64,000 nt of DNA from contig CM041465.1 of the NCBI GenBank assembly GCA_023213395.1, positions 175,405,741 to 175,469,740 of the forward strand, given 5' to 3'. The notes under the pieces are model-generated. The model was not told where the DNA came from and made no database searches. It was given only the letters and a program-made list of their open reading frames with translations. A program made the translations under genes and the position numbers. Shown in pieces: positions 21,799 to 33,968 of the stretch. How positions within the stretch are numbered: position 1 is the first letter of the stretch; every line of letters starts with the position of its first letter. Origin of the DNA: Cycas panzhihuaensis (taxonomy: Eukaryota; Cycadophyta).

Positions 21799-22991
21799 TC
21801 GTTCACTACTATCAATACTGACCAAAATCAGAGCCTGGAAGTTTACCACCAAGGGTTTGCTAGGAAGGTGAATTTGTTGACGTGTAAAGAAGTAGATCTA
21901 TACTGCCTACCACCTGCTCCTACTATTGTATATTCATGTCTGTGGTTGAACCGTATTTATATGTTGAAGTGCCTCTATCCATTCACTTCCTTTCCTGTTC
22001 GTGGTCTCCTGTCGTTCTGTCATGACAAGCCATGGAAGTGGCCAACTACCATAGCGCCTACTCCTACGTTGATGTTAAGTTCGCATGTCAGTAGTCACTA
22101 CACCTACTCAGCAATGAGATTGGTACATAGTATGTACCTATTTTCACAAGCACCCATTGACTATATTTGCCTCACTACAATCAATCGAACTTTGATTTTC
22201 GTCCCCCACATTGCAATAAGAATGGGTTTACAATTCTACAGTGCGGAGACGAAAGCAAGAAAGGGATAAGACCCTGCATATATTTTTCGAAGCAATGATA
22301 AGTAGAATTCTGCAATATCCTAGATATTTACCAGTCGACTACAAGTGATAAGGACAAAGAGCATCGTTGAATAAAGCGATATTTGGAGCCAAGCAAGAGT
22401 GTGTGGCTATCCCCCTCATCACATCACACCAGCTGGGATTCGATCCCAATGAGGAAATGACACCAAAAGAGGCAATCACAAAGAGCTTGGACAAGTGGAA
22501 ACCATAGTCTCACGTTGTTGCAGAGAATGTGAGGTTGAAGATTTAACCCGACTGCAAGGATTGCAACCTAAGGTGACGCAGAGACCAAGACGAAGAGTGT
22601 TAACCAAGTGCAGAAATTTCAAAATTGTTGGGCACAGGAAATTCACCAAACACAAATAATTTCTACAGTTGGTTTTGATTAAATTATATTAGGATTATTT
22701 TGGAATCCAATAGGCCCTTCAGCATTGAGCGGATGGTTTTTGTGGCAATAACAGATGACCAAGGGCCAAGGGTAAAAAGGGGCTAATAAAATCTCCTCCT
22801 CTTTATTTTTTTCTTAACTTCTCAAAAAGGGGTACCTCACAAGTGTTGGATTGCAGTGCCATCTAAACCGTTAGATTCTTGGTTCACAAACAATTGTTAC
22901 AAGTGGTCATATGTGATGGTTTTGACTAGGGGATGATATATATTTTAATCATTGAAGTGTAGCCTTCACTAACAAAGGGTAAAAGAGAAAA
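21799..22991 (+). other. L leader region
   Basis: No supported gene lies here. An open stretch at 21868-22269 has no recognisable family and its frame is closed beyond. This is the region between primer site and gag-like frame, about 1.2 kb, long for a leader. Confidence 0.4.
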
Positions 22992-23630
22992 ATGGAGACA
23001 GATTTTTTTGATCTAGAGGACTACGATGACAAGAAAAAATGGCTAGAAAACATCAAGTTCATTCATGAATTCAAGTTTAATATAGAAATTGAAGAATATG
23101 GACCAATCTTAGAAATGTTACTGGATGGAAGAGCTCATAATTGGTTTATTAATTGGGCTAAAGAAGCTTTCATACTGAACCAGTGGTACTAGTTTTCATA
23201 TGCTTCTATCATAGCTTTCAAGAGGCAGAAACGAGATAAAGTTCAAGCAGAAGCAACACTTCGATATCCACAGACCCATGAATAGGGTGAGGATACCAAG
23301 GTATCAAAGTAGCTAGTCGAAGTGACAGAAATAGAAGAAGTAGAAGCAGAGGAAGAATAACAAACTATTAAAGAAGAGATCTCAGAGACCTCACAAGAGT
23401 AGGAACAAGAACCAGCTCAGAGGGAACAACATGAATACACAAAAGACTCAAAGCAAGCACATATGACGTCTGATCACCTGTTGGAAGAGTCTTGCGAGAG
23501 GAAAATCGAGATCAAGGAAGAGACACAAGGTGAAGTTACATAGGAGCGACACGAGAAAGAACAAGCGAAAGGACAACTAGATTCTGAAGAAGAATCTCAA
23601 CAAACTTCGTGGAAGGTACTCGTTGATCCT
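22992..23630 (+). pseudogene. L gag-like frame with acidic tail
   Basis: The frame starts at 22992. It reads KKWLENIKFIHEFKFNIE, then EMLLDGRAHNWFINWAKE, resembling the A-x-x-W-F core of gypsy gag proteins. A stop at 23190 is followed in the same frame by a long Glu/Gln/Lys-rich tail (to ~23630) with stops at CAG/TGG-like codons. No zinc knuckle, protease or polymerase follows. It is probably a truncated chromovirus-type gag. Confidence is limited because only the short core can be compared. Confidence 0.45.
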
Positions 23631-24606
23631 ATGTTGCACATGAGCATTTTATTCAATAGTTTCATTTGTCCTCTTTCATTTCCAAGATCAATAGTAGTAG
23701 AGAAACCCTCATTTACCCATCCCATAATTGGTCATAATCCCAATCCCCTTAACTCTAGTTTTTTCATGGGACAAATTCTAGTTTCCCTTTACAATACTAG
23801 CCCAACTCTTTACTTACATACTCCTTCACCCCCTAGAGACCATCCTCAACAGGGTATTCTATAACTATAATCCATTCACCAGGTTATATCACTTAGTATT
23901 ACCCCCTACAGAACTCCACCTCATTCTTTCCAATCCTATCCACTTCCACACTACCAATATTGTTTTTCTGTTAAATCTCTCGTTTTGTCTGAATACCATC
24001 TCTAAATCCTTATTTAAATCTTTTTTTATAAAAAACATCTATCGTTAATCCCTCATCCATCTATCCTCCCAAGGGATCCTTTGGTCCAACAAAACCCACA
24101 CAAATTCTCTTCTCCATTCAAGGCAAATCCCATACCTCATTCCTTCTTCCTATGCCCTCAAAGCTATGGTTGATCACCACCCAAAATCCCATTTCTTCCC
24201 TTTCTTCTTACGATAAGCAATTATCTTTTTAGAATCCTTATGATCAATTCTTTTTCCAATATCTCCACCCAAGTTCTCGCTATTCTACTCATCTTTCCCG
24301 CCACAATCCATTCCACCTGAGGACAAAATGTGCAAGCATGAAGGATCAACACAAGGCATCTAGGGCACCCCATAAGTCCTTGGATCACTCCAATAAAATT
24401 CCATAGACAACAAGTACCTACTCCCAAGAACAAGAATTAGTAAATTCAAGACACTTAGCTGCAAGATCTAACAAGAGCCGCAAGATTGGACCCTAATTGT
24501 TATGACATACAACACTTAGCAGGAGGCAGCTAGAAGAATTCATCAAGATTGTACTGGAAATCCCCAATACTTGGAGGGCAAAGTATTATTTTAAAGGGAG
24601 AGGAAT
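23631..24606 (+). other. L distal internal region
   Basis: C/T-rich plus-strand sequence, with one open stretch (23631-23864) rich in Pro and Ser, lacks any retroelement domain. A purine-rich tract (TAAAGGGAGAGGAAT, ~24592-24606) ends it next to the 3' LTR. Confidence 0.5.
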
Positions 24607-25098
24607 TGCGGCATTCCCAAAATTAAAAAGGAAGTTAGTGTTATAAGACAAAATTATTATTATGAAGTTCGTTTTCAAGAGGAGTAAAGAAAGAATTATT
24701 TATTATATTTCATTATGAAGTCAATTTTTTGGAGGGAAAATTAAGAGGTTAGCTTTAGAGGCTATAAATAGAGAAGCCTTATTCATTTGTAAAACCAATT
24801 TTGGAGAATTTGTTATCTTATGGTATAATGGCTTCATGCCATTAGGGCCTTGTCGCTGTGGGAGGATTGCGTCTGCCTCGAAGAGGGTTGTTGCTGTTGG
24901 ACATTGTAATCAGGTTCTATTATAATATTTATTATTACTGTTAATTATCTTTATTTGAATTATCTACTGTTTGATGAATGAATTATCTCTGCTAGAAACT
25001 CTGTTTAGAATATTTTATGCTATGAATATATGAGAAATATCTTCATTATCTACTGGAAATCTACTTCTATCTATTGTTTATGAGAAGTGCTCGCTACA
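24607..25098 (+). repeat. L 3' LTR
   Basis: It starts TGCGGCATTCCC and ends CGCTACA. It aligns without gaps in overall length to 21292-21783. TATAAATA is at 24763-24770. Differences from the 5' copy are mostly transitions. Confidence 0.85.
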
Positions 25099-25468
25099 TA
25101 TATTCTACCAATAAGACATCAAATGGAAACAAAATTATAATGTACAATAGCAGCAACACAAGTATTGTCAATAGGTACTTTCAAGCCATTAAAAGACTTG
25201 AATAAAAAGAGATGTAAACAATAACTAATCTCAAGAGACAATCCATCGCATTTGTTAAAACTCAATTTAAAAATGCTTTTAAGGCAAAGCACGTCAAGAA
25301 GGGGGAAAATGTTACACATTAATTCCACCATGGAGAACTGATCTGTGACCAACTGAGGCCAAACTCTAAACACATGCATAGTGATTGAAGTGGAAGGTGA
25401 GTCATGGTGGAAGCATCATCCACTTATACCCATGCTTTGAAGGCAAAGCATATTAAAGGGGAGGGGAT

Positions 25469-25742
25469 TGTTTCTTGTCGATCCCTCCCAATGGACCAAG
25501 GCACATTTCAAAATAAGGAGATATTGAGTATTCTACAATCATGATATTGAAATAAAAGGAGTCAATTTGTGAAATATGGATCATAGCATGCAGCTTTTCG
25601 CTATATTTGAAACAAGTGGTCATGGCTCCAAATGGCTATTGTATGAGATAGTTCTATTAATTTTAAGTTTTCGGTCTTAAACATAGATTATCATAGGAAC
25701 CTTTAGTTTAATTTTTAAATTATTCTTAAGGCTAACCCTATG
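25469..25742 (+). repeat. K 3' LTR, truncated
   Basis: It starts TGTTTCTTGTCG after a purine tract and aligns to the first ~300 bp of the K 5' LTR. It breaks off near 25742, where chromovirus G3 integrase code begins. The same break is seen in unit 2 near 34244. Confidence 0.7.
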
Positions 25743-26264
25743 AGCTCAAGCAACACTACAACATTGCAACAATTAAATGAAATAAGAAGCAGACCAGAGA
25801 AGGATTGAAAGATAGTTCCAAGTAGGAACTTGGGTCTATGTAAAACAACAACCATACAAAGACATCTCTCAAACAAGGAAAACACAAATTTACACCACGG
25901 TTTTATGGCCCATACAAAGTTTGGAGAAAGATTTGATAAGCAGATTATGCTCTTGATCTACCTCAAAGAAGTAAAATCCATGACATCTTCCATGTTTCTA
26001 ACTTGAAAAGGAAAGTGGGATATCACATCGTAGTGACATTAAAGCTACCAATTACAAATGAGGAAGGGAAACTCATGATCGAGGCCGACGGAATTACAGA
26101 TATCCACCAACGCAAACTCTAATTATAATACATCACAGAATAATTGATCAAATGGAAGGGACTACCACAACAAGAGGTGACTTGGAAAAACAAATAATTC
26201 ATCCAAGACCACCCATCTTTACCAATGCTTTGTGGGCAAAGAGATCCTTCTAAGGGGAAGGACT
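25743..26264 (+). pseudogene. G3 (unit 1): chromovirus integrase end and chromodomain
   Basis: The frame contains FQVGTWVYVKQQPYK-like residues (~25830), RFYGPYKVWRKI and ADYALDLPQRSKIHDIFHVSNLKRK (~25900-26015). A chromodomain-like block follows, with LIKWKGLPQQEVTWKNK and FIQDHPSL (~26145-26215). This is the C-terminal end of a Ty3/gypsy chromovirus pol. Stops interrupt it at several codons. A purine tract (CTAAGGGGAAGGAC) leads into the LTR. The remainder of the element is missing. Confidence 0.78.
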
Positions 26265-26624
26265 TGTTGTAATCTAATACAATTATGGAAGTCAGCCACA
26301 AATATGATAAATTATTAATTTTAATTATTAGAAGTCAATTTTATTATTATCAGGGAATAGGTATCTTATTATTGTTATTGGAAGTTGGTTTATTATTATT
26401 AGGAAGTCAATTTTTTAAAAGGTGATTAATTTTGACACCTATAAATAGAGGATTATCATTCATTTGCAAATCATATTTTATGAGTTAATTCATTTGGGGT
26501 CTTTTGACCATTTGGGCTCTTAGGAGCTTCATTTTAGTTTGCTTTTTAGTTTTTTTTTGTTTTGATGAAGTAAATCCAACTTAGGATCGCTTCAAGTATC
26601 ATGTAAAATTCAATTATAACATGA
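26265..26624 (+). repeat. G3 3' LTR (unit 1), truncated
   Basis: It starts TGTTGTAATCTAATAC after the purine tract. It carries CTATAAATAGAG near 26440 and is cut near 26624 by copia fragment I. It resembles the L LTR in the TATA region. Confidence 0.7.
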
Positions 26625-27240
26625 AAGAATGGGTCATTTGCACTACCCCCGTCTTCATCTAATGCATAAACTGAATATGGTGCATAGTCTTCAAAAACGT
26701 AAACCAATGGACAACATTTGTGAACCTTGTGTCATGGGAAATCAATGTAGGGCGAAGTTCCAAAAAGGCAAAGGTTGGAGGGCAGCTAAAAAGCTAAGCG
26801 CTTTCTACTCAGACATTTGCAGTCCAATGCCAACCACTTCACTCGGAGATGCAAGATATTTCTTGACCTTCATTGATGATTTTTCAAGAAAAGCTTGGGT
26901 CTATCCCATAAAGGAGAGATCCCAAACCTTTCGATATTTTCAAAGAGTTCAAGGTGAGAGCAAAAAGATGAAAATGGTTGAAAGTTGAAAATCCTTAGAT
27001 CAAATAATTGAGGAGAATACACCTCCAATGCCTTTATCTAGTTTTGTAAAGACCATAAAATTAAGAAGCAGATAACGACAACATAAACACCTCAGCAAAA
27101 TGGTGTTGTTGAAAGAATGAATAAGACTTTGGTTGGAAAGGCCCAATCGATGATGAAGGCAAGGAAACTCTCAGAGGCTTTTTGGGTTGAAGTTGTTTAT
27201 CTAACCAATAGGAGTTCGACGAAGGCTCTCTAGAATATGA
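26625..27240 (+). pseudogene. I (unit 1): copia integrase fragment
   Basis: It begins at MGHLHYPRLHLMHK (the WHERLGH-type pre-integrase segment). It continues with NICEPCVMGNQ (second half of the zinc finger), FYSDICSPM (first catalytic Asp), RYFLTFIDDFSRKAWVYP and ILRSNNxGEYTS, where the second Asp is Asn and a Gly codon is a stop. After a frameshift it ends PQQNGVVERMNKTLVGKA, with the catalytic Glu retained. Nothing upstream or downstream of integrase is present. Both ends are abrupt: a G3 LTR on the left and a reversed LTR on the right. Confidence 0.8.
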
Positions 27241-27669
27241 TGTTAGATGTGATAAAAGGGATCTAGATGGGGACAACGAAGAACAAACAAAATAACATTC
27301 ATACCCACAATAAATTGGAGCACAAGCACATAAACACACCAGAATATAGAGGAGAGAGAATTGATACAATCTCCAAATAACTTAGATAAATCTCAACATA
27401 GTAACAATACACTCATCTCTCAATCTACCTAACTATACAAGTGAAAATGGTCTCTATATATAGATTAGAGAGCTCCCTTCAAGGTAACCACATGAGTAAC
27501 AAATGTTGACCATGCATGCACTTGTGCAAACATGCCGACAGAGGGGGAAGAGAGTCATTGACCCTTTAAGTTACAACATGTTACAACACTAGGAAAAGTA
27601 CACACTTAATAATGTATAAAGTGTATAATTAATTCATAGCTTAACAATAAAACATAAAGGTGGTTTTCA
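27241..27669 (-). repeat. Reversed solo-like copia LTR (unit 1)
   Basis: Read on the minus strand it starts near TGAAAACCACCTTTATG and ends ..CACATCTAACA. It resembles the A1/A2 LTR (CCTTTATGTTTTATTGTTAAG, CTATATATAGAGACC TATA region, GTTTGCACAAG). It lies between copia fragments of the opposite strand. No matching target duplication is seen, so it may be a truncated end rather than a true solo LTR. Confidence 0.65.
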
Positions 27670-30600
27670 AGGCCACACAGCTCAACATGATCAAAGTGAC
27701 ACAATCTTTTATGCATACAGTGGTAGTCACAATGACAACACTTGGATCATAGCTTTTGGTGCATCACATCATATGACAGGTGATGCAGAATTGTTATCAA
27801 ATTTTCAAGAATGCAAAGGAAAAACAGTGACATTTGGGGACAATGCCACTATTGAGATATCACGTGTAGGTCAAATTGCACCTCATGATGATCAACATTC
27901 CACATTTTCTAGTGGCAATGTGTTTTAGTTCTGGGATGCCTAAAACTTACTCTCTCGTTAGTCGCTTAGATAAATAATGATGAGTGTACTATTCAAAGAC
28001 AGAAATGTATAATTGTAACAAAGAAGACCAAATAATTGCCATAGGTCATGAAAAACGTGGCCTCTATAAATTAGACACAACATTTAGATCATCCAATGCC
28101 TTTGTCTCCCATTCCATAAATAAGACTCAGTTATGGCATGAGCAACTTAGATATATAAATTTGGACAGTAGAAGACAGATGTTTAGGCAGAATATGGTTC
28201 GTGGCTTACCCAAAATTTCAGGGGGTAACTACCTTTGTGAATCATGTCTTAACCTTTTCAGAAAGGTAAGGCCTCGAGAGCTCAACAATTATTGCAATTG
28301 ATCCATTCTAACATTTGTGGACCCATGTCTACTCAATCACATGGAGAATCTTCTTACTTCATGACTTTTATTGATGATTACTCACATAAAGTGTGGGTTT
28401 ATTTTCTCAAGCATAAATCAAAAGCACTAAACAAGTTTAAAGAATTTAAACTTGCAGTAGAAAATGAAACAAGCATGCGGATTAAGATACTCAGATCCAA
28501 TAATGGTGGTGAGTATACATCTAAGGAGTATTCAGCATGGCATAAAACATCAATTTTCTACCTTGTATACACCTCAACAAAATGGTGTGGCAGAACGCAT
28601 GAACAAAACCTTAATCAGTAAAGCAAAAGCTATGATGCATGCTCAAGGTCTCTCTTTGGCATATTGGGCAGAAGTAGTCCTCACTGCTGCTTATCTGTCA
28701 AACCGTAGCTCCACGATGGCACTTTCAAGCATGACACCTGAGGAGGCCTAGGCTGGTCAGTCATTTACGCACCTTTGGATGCACGACCTACATGAATGTT
28801 CCCCAAGAGCAAAGACGGAAATTTGATGATAAAAGTCTCAAATGCATCTTTATAGGATATGCTCCTAGCAGTAAAGCATATAGATTGTTTGATCTAGTTG
28901 GTAAAATGATGCACACTTCACGAGACATCATCTTTACAAAAGACAATAGAAAGATGGATCTCAGTTCTCTTCCAATCTCCCTTGATAAAGGAAAAGCAAT
29001 TGTTGAGAAATTTGTCCCCTTAACATCTTCCACACCTTGTCCTTTATCAGCACCTACTTTTTCTTCCTCATCATCTTCCTTAGTTCCTTCATCAAGTCCT
29101 GCAAGTTTTTCAGAGATTTAGCACTTAGCACCATCATAGGACAATGAAGTAACATTGACGAAGCTACCTCGATGATATTTACAGACTATTGTAGGTTCAC
29201 AAATTGTTGAAGGCAAACGACCATCCAACATGCGACCACCAGCCACTATCAACTATGCACTTATGGCTGAAGTGCTTAGTACTCCTAAGCCTTCCACTTT
29301 TGAGAAGACACGTACAGATGAAAAGTGGTAGGCTGCCATGGATGATGATATCCACTCTATCAAAATGACACATGGGACTTAGTTGAATTGCCACCAGGCA
29401 AACAAGCCATTAGTTGTAAGTGGATCTACAAGATTAAGGATAAATTTGATAGCACTATTGAGTGACATAAGGCCCGTCTAGTTGTAAAAGGTTTCAAACA
29501 ACAGGAAGGCATCAACTACAACGAGACATTTGCACTTGTCACGAATGTGAACACCATCAGAATAGCTATAGCCTTAGCTGCTCAATGCAAGTGGCCATTG
29601 TACCAAATGGATGTCAAAAGTGCCTTTCTCAACGGTGATTTGATTGAGGAGGTATATCTGGAACAACCTCCTGGGTATATTTCAGTCGACAATGAGCATC
29701 TTGTTTGTCATTTTAAAAAGGCCTTGTATGGTCTGAAATAGGCACCACATGCTTGGTATTTAAAGATCGATGATTACTTTCTTAAGCATAATTTTCATCG
29801 ATCCACATCTGACCCAAACCTGTACATCAAGGTTCAAAACTAGCACATCACTCTTCTTGTACTTTATGTTGATGATTTGATTATTACAGGCAATGATGCA
29901 GATTTGATAGAAAGTCTTCAAAGGGACTTAAAGAAAAGTTTTGAGATGACAAATCTCAAACTTCTTCATTACTTTATCGGTATGGAAGTATGGCAACAAC
30001 CAAGTCACATTTTCATCTCCTAAGCCAAGTTCACTTAGGATATTTTGCAACGATTCAGAATGGAAGACTACAAATCATCACCGACCCCTATGGAGACGGG
30101 CACCAAACTGTCGATGAATGAAGAAGAAAAACCTATTGATTCCACCCTTTTCAGACAACTAGTGGATAGTCTCATTTACTTGACTAATACTAGGCCTGAC
30201 ATATCACATGCAATTGGAATATGTTCCAGATTTATGATAAATCCCAATCAGCGACAATGGAATGTTGCAAAACGGATTCTCAAATACCTCAAAGGTACAT
30301 TGCAGTATGCTCTAGTATGCACTACGAGAACTTCACATTGGAAGGGTTCTCGATTCGACAATTTGGATGCCAAGATAGTAGGAAATCTACCTCAGGTTAT
30401 TGCTTCAACCTTGGGTCTGCTATTGTTTCATGGAGTTGTAAAAAACAACCAAATGTTATGCTTTCCTACACTGAAGCAGAATACAAAGTTGTTGTCAGCG
30501 TAGCATGTGATGCTATTTGGCTTAGGCAGATTCTCGGAGAGCTTGGCCTTGAGCAAACACTTCCAACACCATTATATTGTGATAATCAAAGTGTTCTCAA

Positions 30601-30820
30601 GATAGTCAAGAATCCAGTATTTCATGCACGAACCAAGCATATTGAGGCCCATCACCACTTTATCAGAGAACATGTGCAGCAAGGTGAAATTGACCTCGTC
30701 TACAAGCTGACCGATCAACAATTAGCCAACATCTTCACCAAACCACTTGGCAGAAAGAAGTTCGAGCACTTCCAAGATGGCATCGACATTCAACTTAATG
30801 TTGTATATATTCAGGGGGGC
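27670..30820 (+). pseudogene. B (unit 1): copia pol, 5' truncated
   Basis: The protease is seen as NTWIIAFGASHHMTG (~27747), where D-S-G-A has become A-F-G-A. Pre-integrase and integrase follow: LIHSNICGPM, ESSYFMTFIDDYSHKVWVYF, LRSNNGGEYTS, then TPQQNGVAERMNKTL after a shift, with catalytic Glu kept. RT contains [30 protein letters not shown] (~29595) and LYVDDLITGND-type residues (~29865). RNase H has KSTSGYCFNLGSAIVSW, LSYTEAEYK, HARTKHIEAHHHFIREH and NIFTKPLGRKK (~30745). Gag and the 5' LTR are absent. Stops are mostly TAG/TAA at Gln or Trp positions. Frameshifts are more frequent here than in unit 2. Confidence 0.87.
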
Positions 30821-31336
30821 TGACAAAACCTTCATGTCCTAAGCATTAAGTCTTGACCTTGTACATTTATATTTTTGTTACTTTAGGCTTTATGCTAAAA
30901 TGATATTTTGTTCTATTTTTAAATTGTCTTTTGTCTTTTGTGGCTTTTTCACGTGCTTAGTGGAAAGTCAACTTTGGATGGTAACACTTGCCACCATCCT
31001 AATCCTTATGGAAAGTAGAGTTTTATTCACACTTTTCTTGCTCTTTTGATCAGTGACGTGTCAAAATCCTAGTCATTAAAACTCCTTTATAAAGAGCCCT
31101 ACTTTCCTTGTTTTGTCAAGTAGTAATCTTGGAGTCAATGTTATGCTGTTGAAGCTTTTCCTATAGATTGAGTTTGAGATTAATTCTCCTCCCTATTTTG
31201 CTTGTGTAATAGGTTGAGTTGTAGTTGAACCTCCTCCCTATTATTCTCATGTTATGTAGTTCGTGTTTCTATCAATCAAATATTATCTTTTATGATTTAT
31301 GTATCCTATCATATTCCTCAAATAAATCCTATAACA
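30821..31336 (+). repeat. B 3' LTR (unit 1)
   Basis: It starts TGACAAAACC directly after a CAGGGGGGC polypurine tract and ends near TATAACA. A CTTTATAAAGAGCCC TATA region lies near 31085. The 3' edge is set by the start of copia C code and by the matching 516-bp copy at 39321-39836. Confidence 0.65.
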
Positions 31337-33832
31337 TCTTCATTTCTCTTACTCTCAAGGAAAGGGTTAATTTCGTGGTTGTGCTAGAGCTCCAGACACA
31401 AGAAGCATGTCTCATGGAAGATGGCAAGACAATCGTGAACCAGGATGCAACATACCTCCCAGAGAAGCCAGGGTATGTTTTAACTGTGGAAGACCAGGAC
31501 ACTTTTCCAACAATTGCAGAGCCTTTGACGTATGTTCTCATTGTGAACAAATTGGGCACTATCCATATCAACGTCCATAGAGGAGAGCTGAAATTCAGAA
31601 GGGAAAATGACCTGCAGGAAACTATAGCAAGGAGTAGGATGACGAAGATGAAGAAGAAACTGTGTTCATTGTTGCACTTACAACAAGTCTTGAAGATGAA
31701 GAGGTGTGGTACATTGATTCTGGAGCATCAAGACACATGATCGAACAAGAGGATTGGTGCGAATCTCTAAAACCCTACACCTCAAGCAAGTCTGTTGAAC
31801 TAGGGGATAAACATCCTCTTAACATCAAAGGTATCAGCATCATATCCATTAAAAAATAAAAGGGGGCATACAAAAATTTGGCAATATACTCTTTGTTCCT
31901 GGGTTAAAAAAGAATCTTCTTTCTGTTTCTCAGCTAAGAAAGGAAAAGTTGAGGACTGTGTTTGATGAAAATGGACACTCCCATATAGGTTACATTCTAA
32001 ACCTGTAGCCATCAATGTAAGACATGTACTTCAATCAATGTTGATAGTAATAAATTGTGGCATTTAAAGTACGAACATATCTCATTTGACAGGTCAATGT
32101 AGTTACAAAAATCTAAAATGGTTAATGGTCTTCCAAATGTCTCATTCCAGCATCTTGTTTGCAAAAGTTGCATGCTCGAAAAACAACATTATTTTCCGTT
32201 TAAATCAAATGAATGGCAAGCCCAAAATAAACTAGAATTGGTGCACACTGACCTATGTGGTCCCTTTACACCTTGGTCAATTAATGGTGCTAGGTTTTTT
32301 CTGACATTTATTGATGATTTCTCTAGAAAAACCTGGATTTATTTTCTTTACAGCAAATCTGAGGTTTTTAAAAATTCAAAGAGTTTAAGGCTGAAGTCGA
32401 GCTAGAATTTAGAGCCAAAATAAAGTGTGTCAGGTCAGATGGTGGAGGCGAATACATCTCAAAAGATTTTTTTGAATTTTTATAAAATACAGGGAATACA
32501 CAGACAACTCACAACTACGTACACACCACAGTCCAATGGGGTTGTCAAGTAAATGAATAGAACGGTCATGGAAATGGCTTGTTGCATGATTGAAGAAAGC
32601 CAGATCTCAAGAATTTATTGCGCCGAAGTAGTCAGCACAGTCGGGTACCTTATAAATAAAAGCCCTACGAAGGTCCTAGAGCAAATCACACCAGAAGAAA
32701 CCTAGACCAAAACCAAGCCAGATGTAAGTAATTTAAGAGTATTTGGATGCAAAGCTTTTGTCCACATTCTAGATAAAAGGAGACCACAACTAGATTCTCA
32801 AAGCATAGAATGTATAATGGTAGCTTACAATAAAAATTCAAAGGCCTACAAATGTATAGACCCTAAAACAAATAAGGTTTATATAAGTAGGGATGTTGTT
32901 TTTAACGAAGTTGATCTCAAAAAGGACACATCAGTTCAACACATAGTTGAAGAAGAGCCCAAAAGAATTTTACAAGTAGAACCTCCTGTTGAAGATGTCA
33001 CTGGAATCACCTTAGAAGATGTAGATACTGAGGATTTAGAGAGGGCATATCATGAAATCTCTACAGTTGGGGAAGAAGGATTGCCTTCTACAGATATAGG
33101 CATTGAAGAACAAGAGAACAAGAAGGTAAAAAGGATGCCAAGATGGTATCTTAAAACCATTGAAGAAAGTAAAGGAGATATATATATATATATATACCCA
33201 CAAGGCAAGGAGTCAAAGACAACAAGCTCCGTTCACAAACATAGAACCACAGTCGTTTGAAGAAACAAAAGGACACAAGGAATGGGAGACAACTATGAAC
33301 TAAGAAATAGAGTCAATCTCTAAAAGTCAGACATGGGAATTAGTAAATTTACCTCCGGGTAAACCTATGGTGAATTGCAAATGGCCATTTAAAATAAAGG
33401 AAGATGTTGATGGAAAAATAAGCAAATACAAGGCCAGGCTAGTTGCCAAAGGACACACTCAGACAGTTGGAATAGATTATGAAGAGACATTCTCACCAGT
33501 AGCCAAATTGGACACAGTGCAAGCCATAATAGCCCTGGTAGCTCAGAACAACTAGAAGATTTATCAGTTAGACGTAAAAAGCGCCTTCCTAAATGGTGAA
33601 CTTGAGGGGGAAGTCTACATGAGGCAACCCAAAGGATTTGTCTAGCACGAGAATGAAAAACTGGTTTGCAGATTAAAAAAGGCATTGTATGGGCTAAAAC
33701 AAGCCCCAGGAGCCTGGTATGCAAAATTAGATAAATATCTCATTTAGAATGGTTTTTACAAGTGCAACTTTGACTCCAGTTTATATACCAAAAAGAAACA
33801 GGGACTAATCACAATTATCACTACTTATGTAG
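31337..33832 (+). pseudogene. C (unit 1): copia gag end to mid-RT, cut by duplication junction
   Basis: It begins in the gag linker. The zinc knuckle CFNCGRPGHFSNNC (31476-31517, CX2CX4HX4C) is intact. Protease DSGASRHM (31716 on) keeps the catalytic motif. Integrase carries ELVHTDLCGPF, LTFIDDFSRKTWIYF and VRSDGGGEYIS, but NGVVKxMNRT replaces NGVAER, so the catalytic Glu is Lys. RT runs MVNCKWPFKIKEDVDGK, VDYEETFSPVAK-like, [14 protein letters not shown] and [16 protein letters not shown]. It breaks off at TTATGTAG within YVDD. A (TA)n stretch (33178-33197) lies in the linker. Several stops are present. Confidence 0.87.
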
Positions 33833-33968
33833 GACAACTGATCTGTGACCAACTGAGGCCAAACTCTAAACACATGCATAGTGATTGAAGTGGAAGGTGA
33901 GTCATGGTGGAAGCATCATCCACTTATACCCATGCTTTGAAGGCAAAGCATATTAAAGGGGAGGGGAT

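Larger units (their letters stand above)
21292..25098 (+). mobile_element. L: non-autonomous gag-only LTR element (TR-GAG/LARD-like)
   Basis: Two 492-bp LTRs (21292-21783 and 24607-25098) flank a 2.8-kb internal region with a tRNA-iMet-like primer site and only a short gag-like frame. Flanking target duplications are tacat (21287-21291) and tatat (25099-25103), one transition apart. No pol motif is present. The LTRs resemble the G3 chromovirus LTR (CTATAAATAGAG..CATTCATTTG and GAAGTTGGTTT/GAAGTCAATTTT blocks), so a G3-type chromovirus may have mobilised it in trans. That last point is inference. Confidence 0.8.
18779..25742 (+). mobile_element. K: LTR retrotransposon without recognisable pol, split by L
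   Basis: A 5' LTR (18779-19492) is followed by a decayed tRNA-iMet primer site. The internal region (19493-21291 and 25099-25468) is interrupted by L. A purine-rich tract (ATTAAAGGGGAGGGGAT, 25452-25468) leads to a 3' LTR start (25469) that is homologous to the 5' LTR for ~270 bp. No protease, integrase or RT motif is visible in the internal part, so K is non-autonomous or too decayed to read. The LTR copies are clearly diverged, marking an old insertion. Confidence 0.65.
25336..33832. repeat. Tandem duplication, unit 1 (8.5 kb)
   Basis: Every landmark recurs about 8,500 bp downstream in the same order and orientation (unit 2, 33836-42328). By eye the two units are about 98-99% identical, and short indels account for many of the differences. 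The left edge is AACTGATCTGTGACC at 25336. The right edge is inside copia C at TTATGTAG (33825-33832). Confidence 0.9.

Noticed and set aside
27061-27369. Minus-strand 102-codon frame (and its copy at 35563-35868).
   Set aside because: It is the shadow of copia integrase fragment I and the reversed LTR.
31329-31740. Overlapping plus and minus frames of 171 and 80 codons at the start of C.
   Set aside because: The true frame is the one carrying the CX2CX4HX4C knuckle and DSGASRHM. These are shadows.
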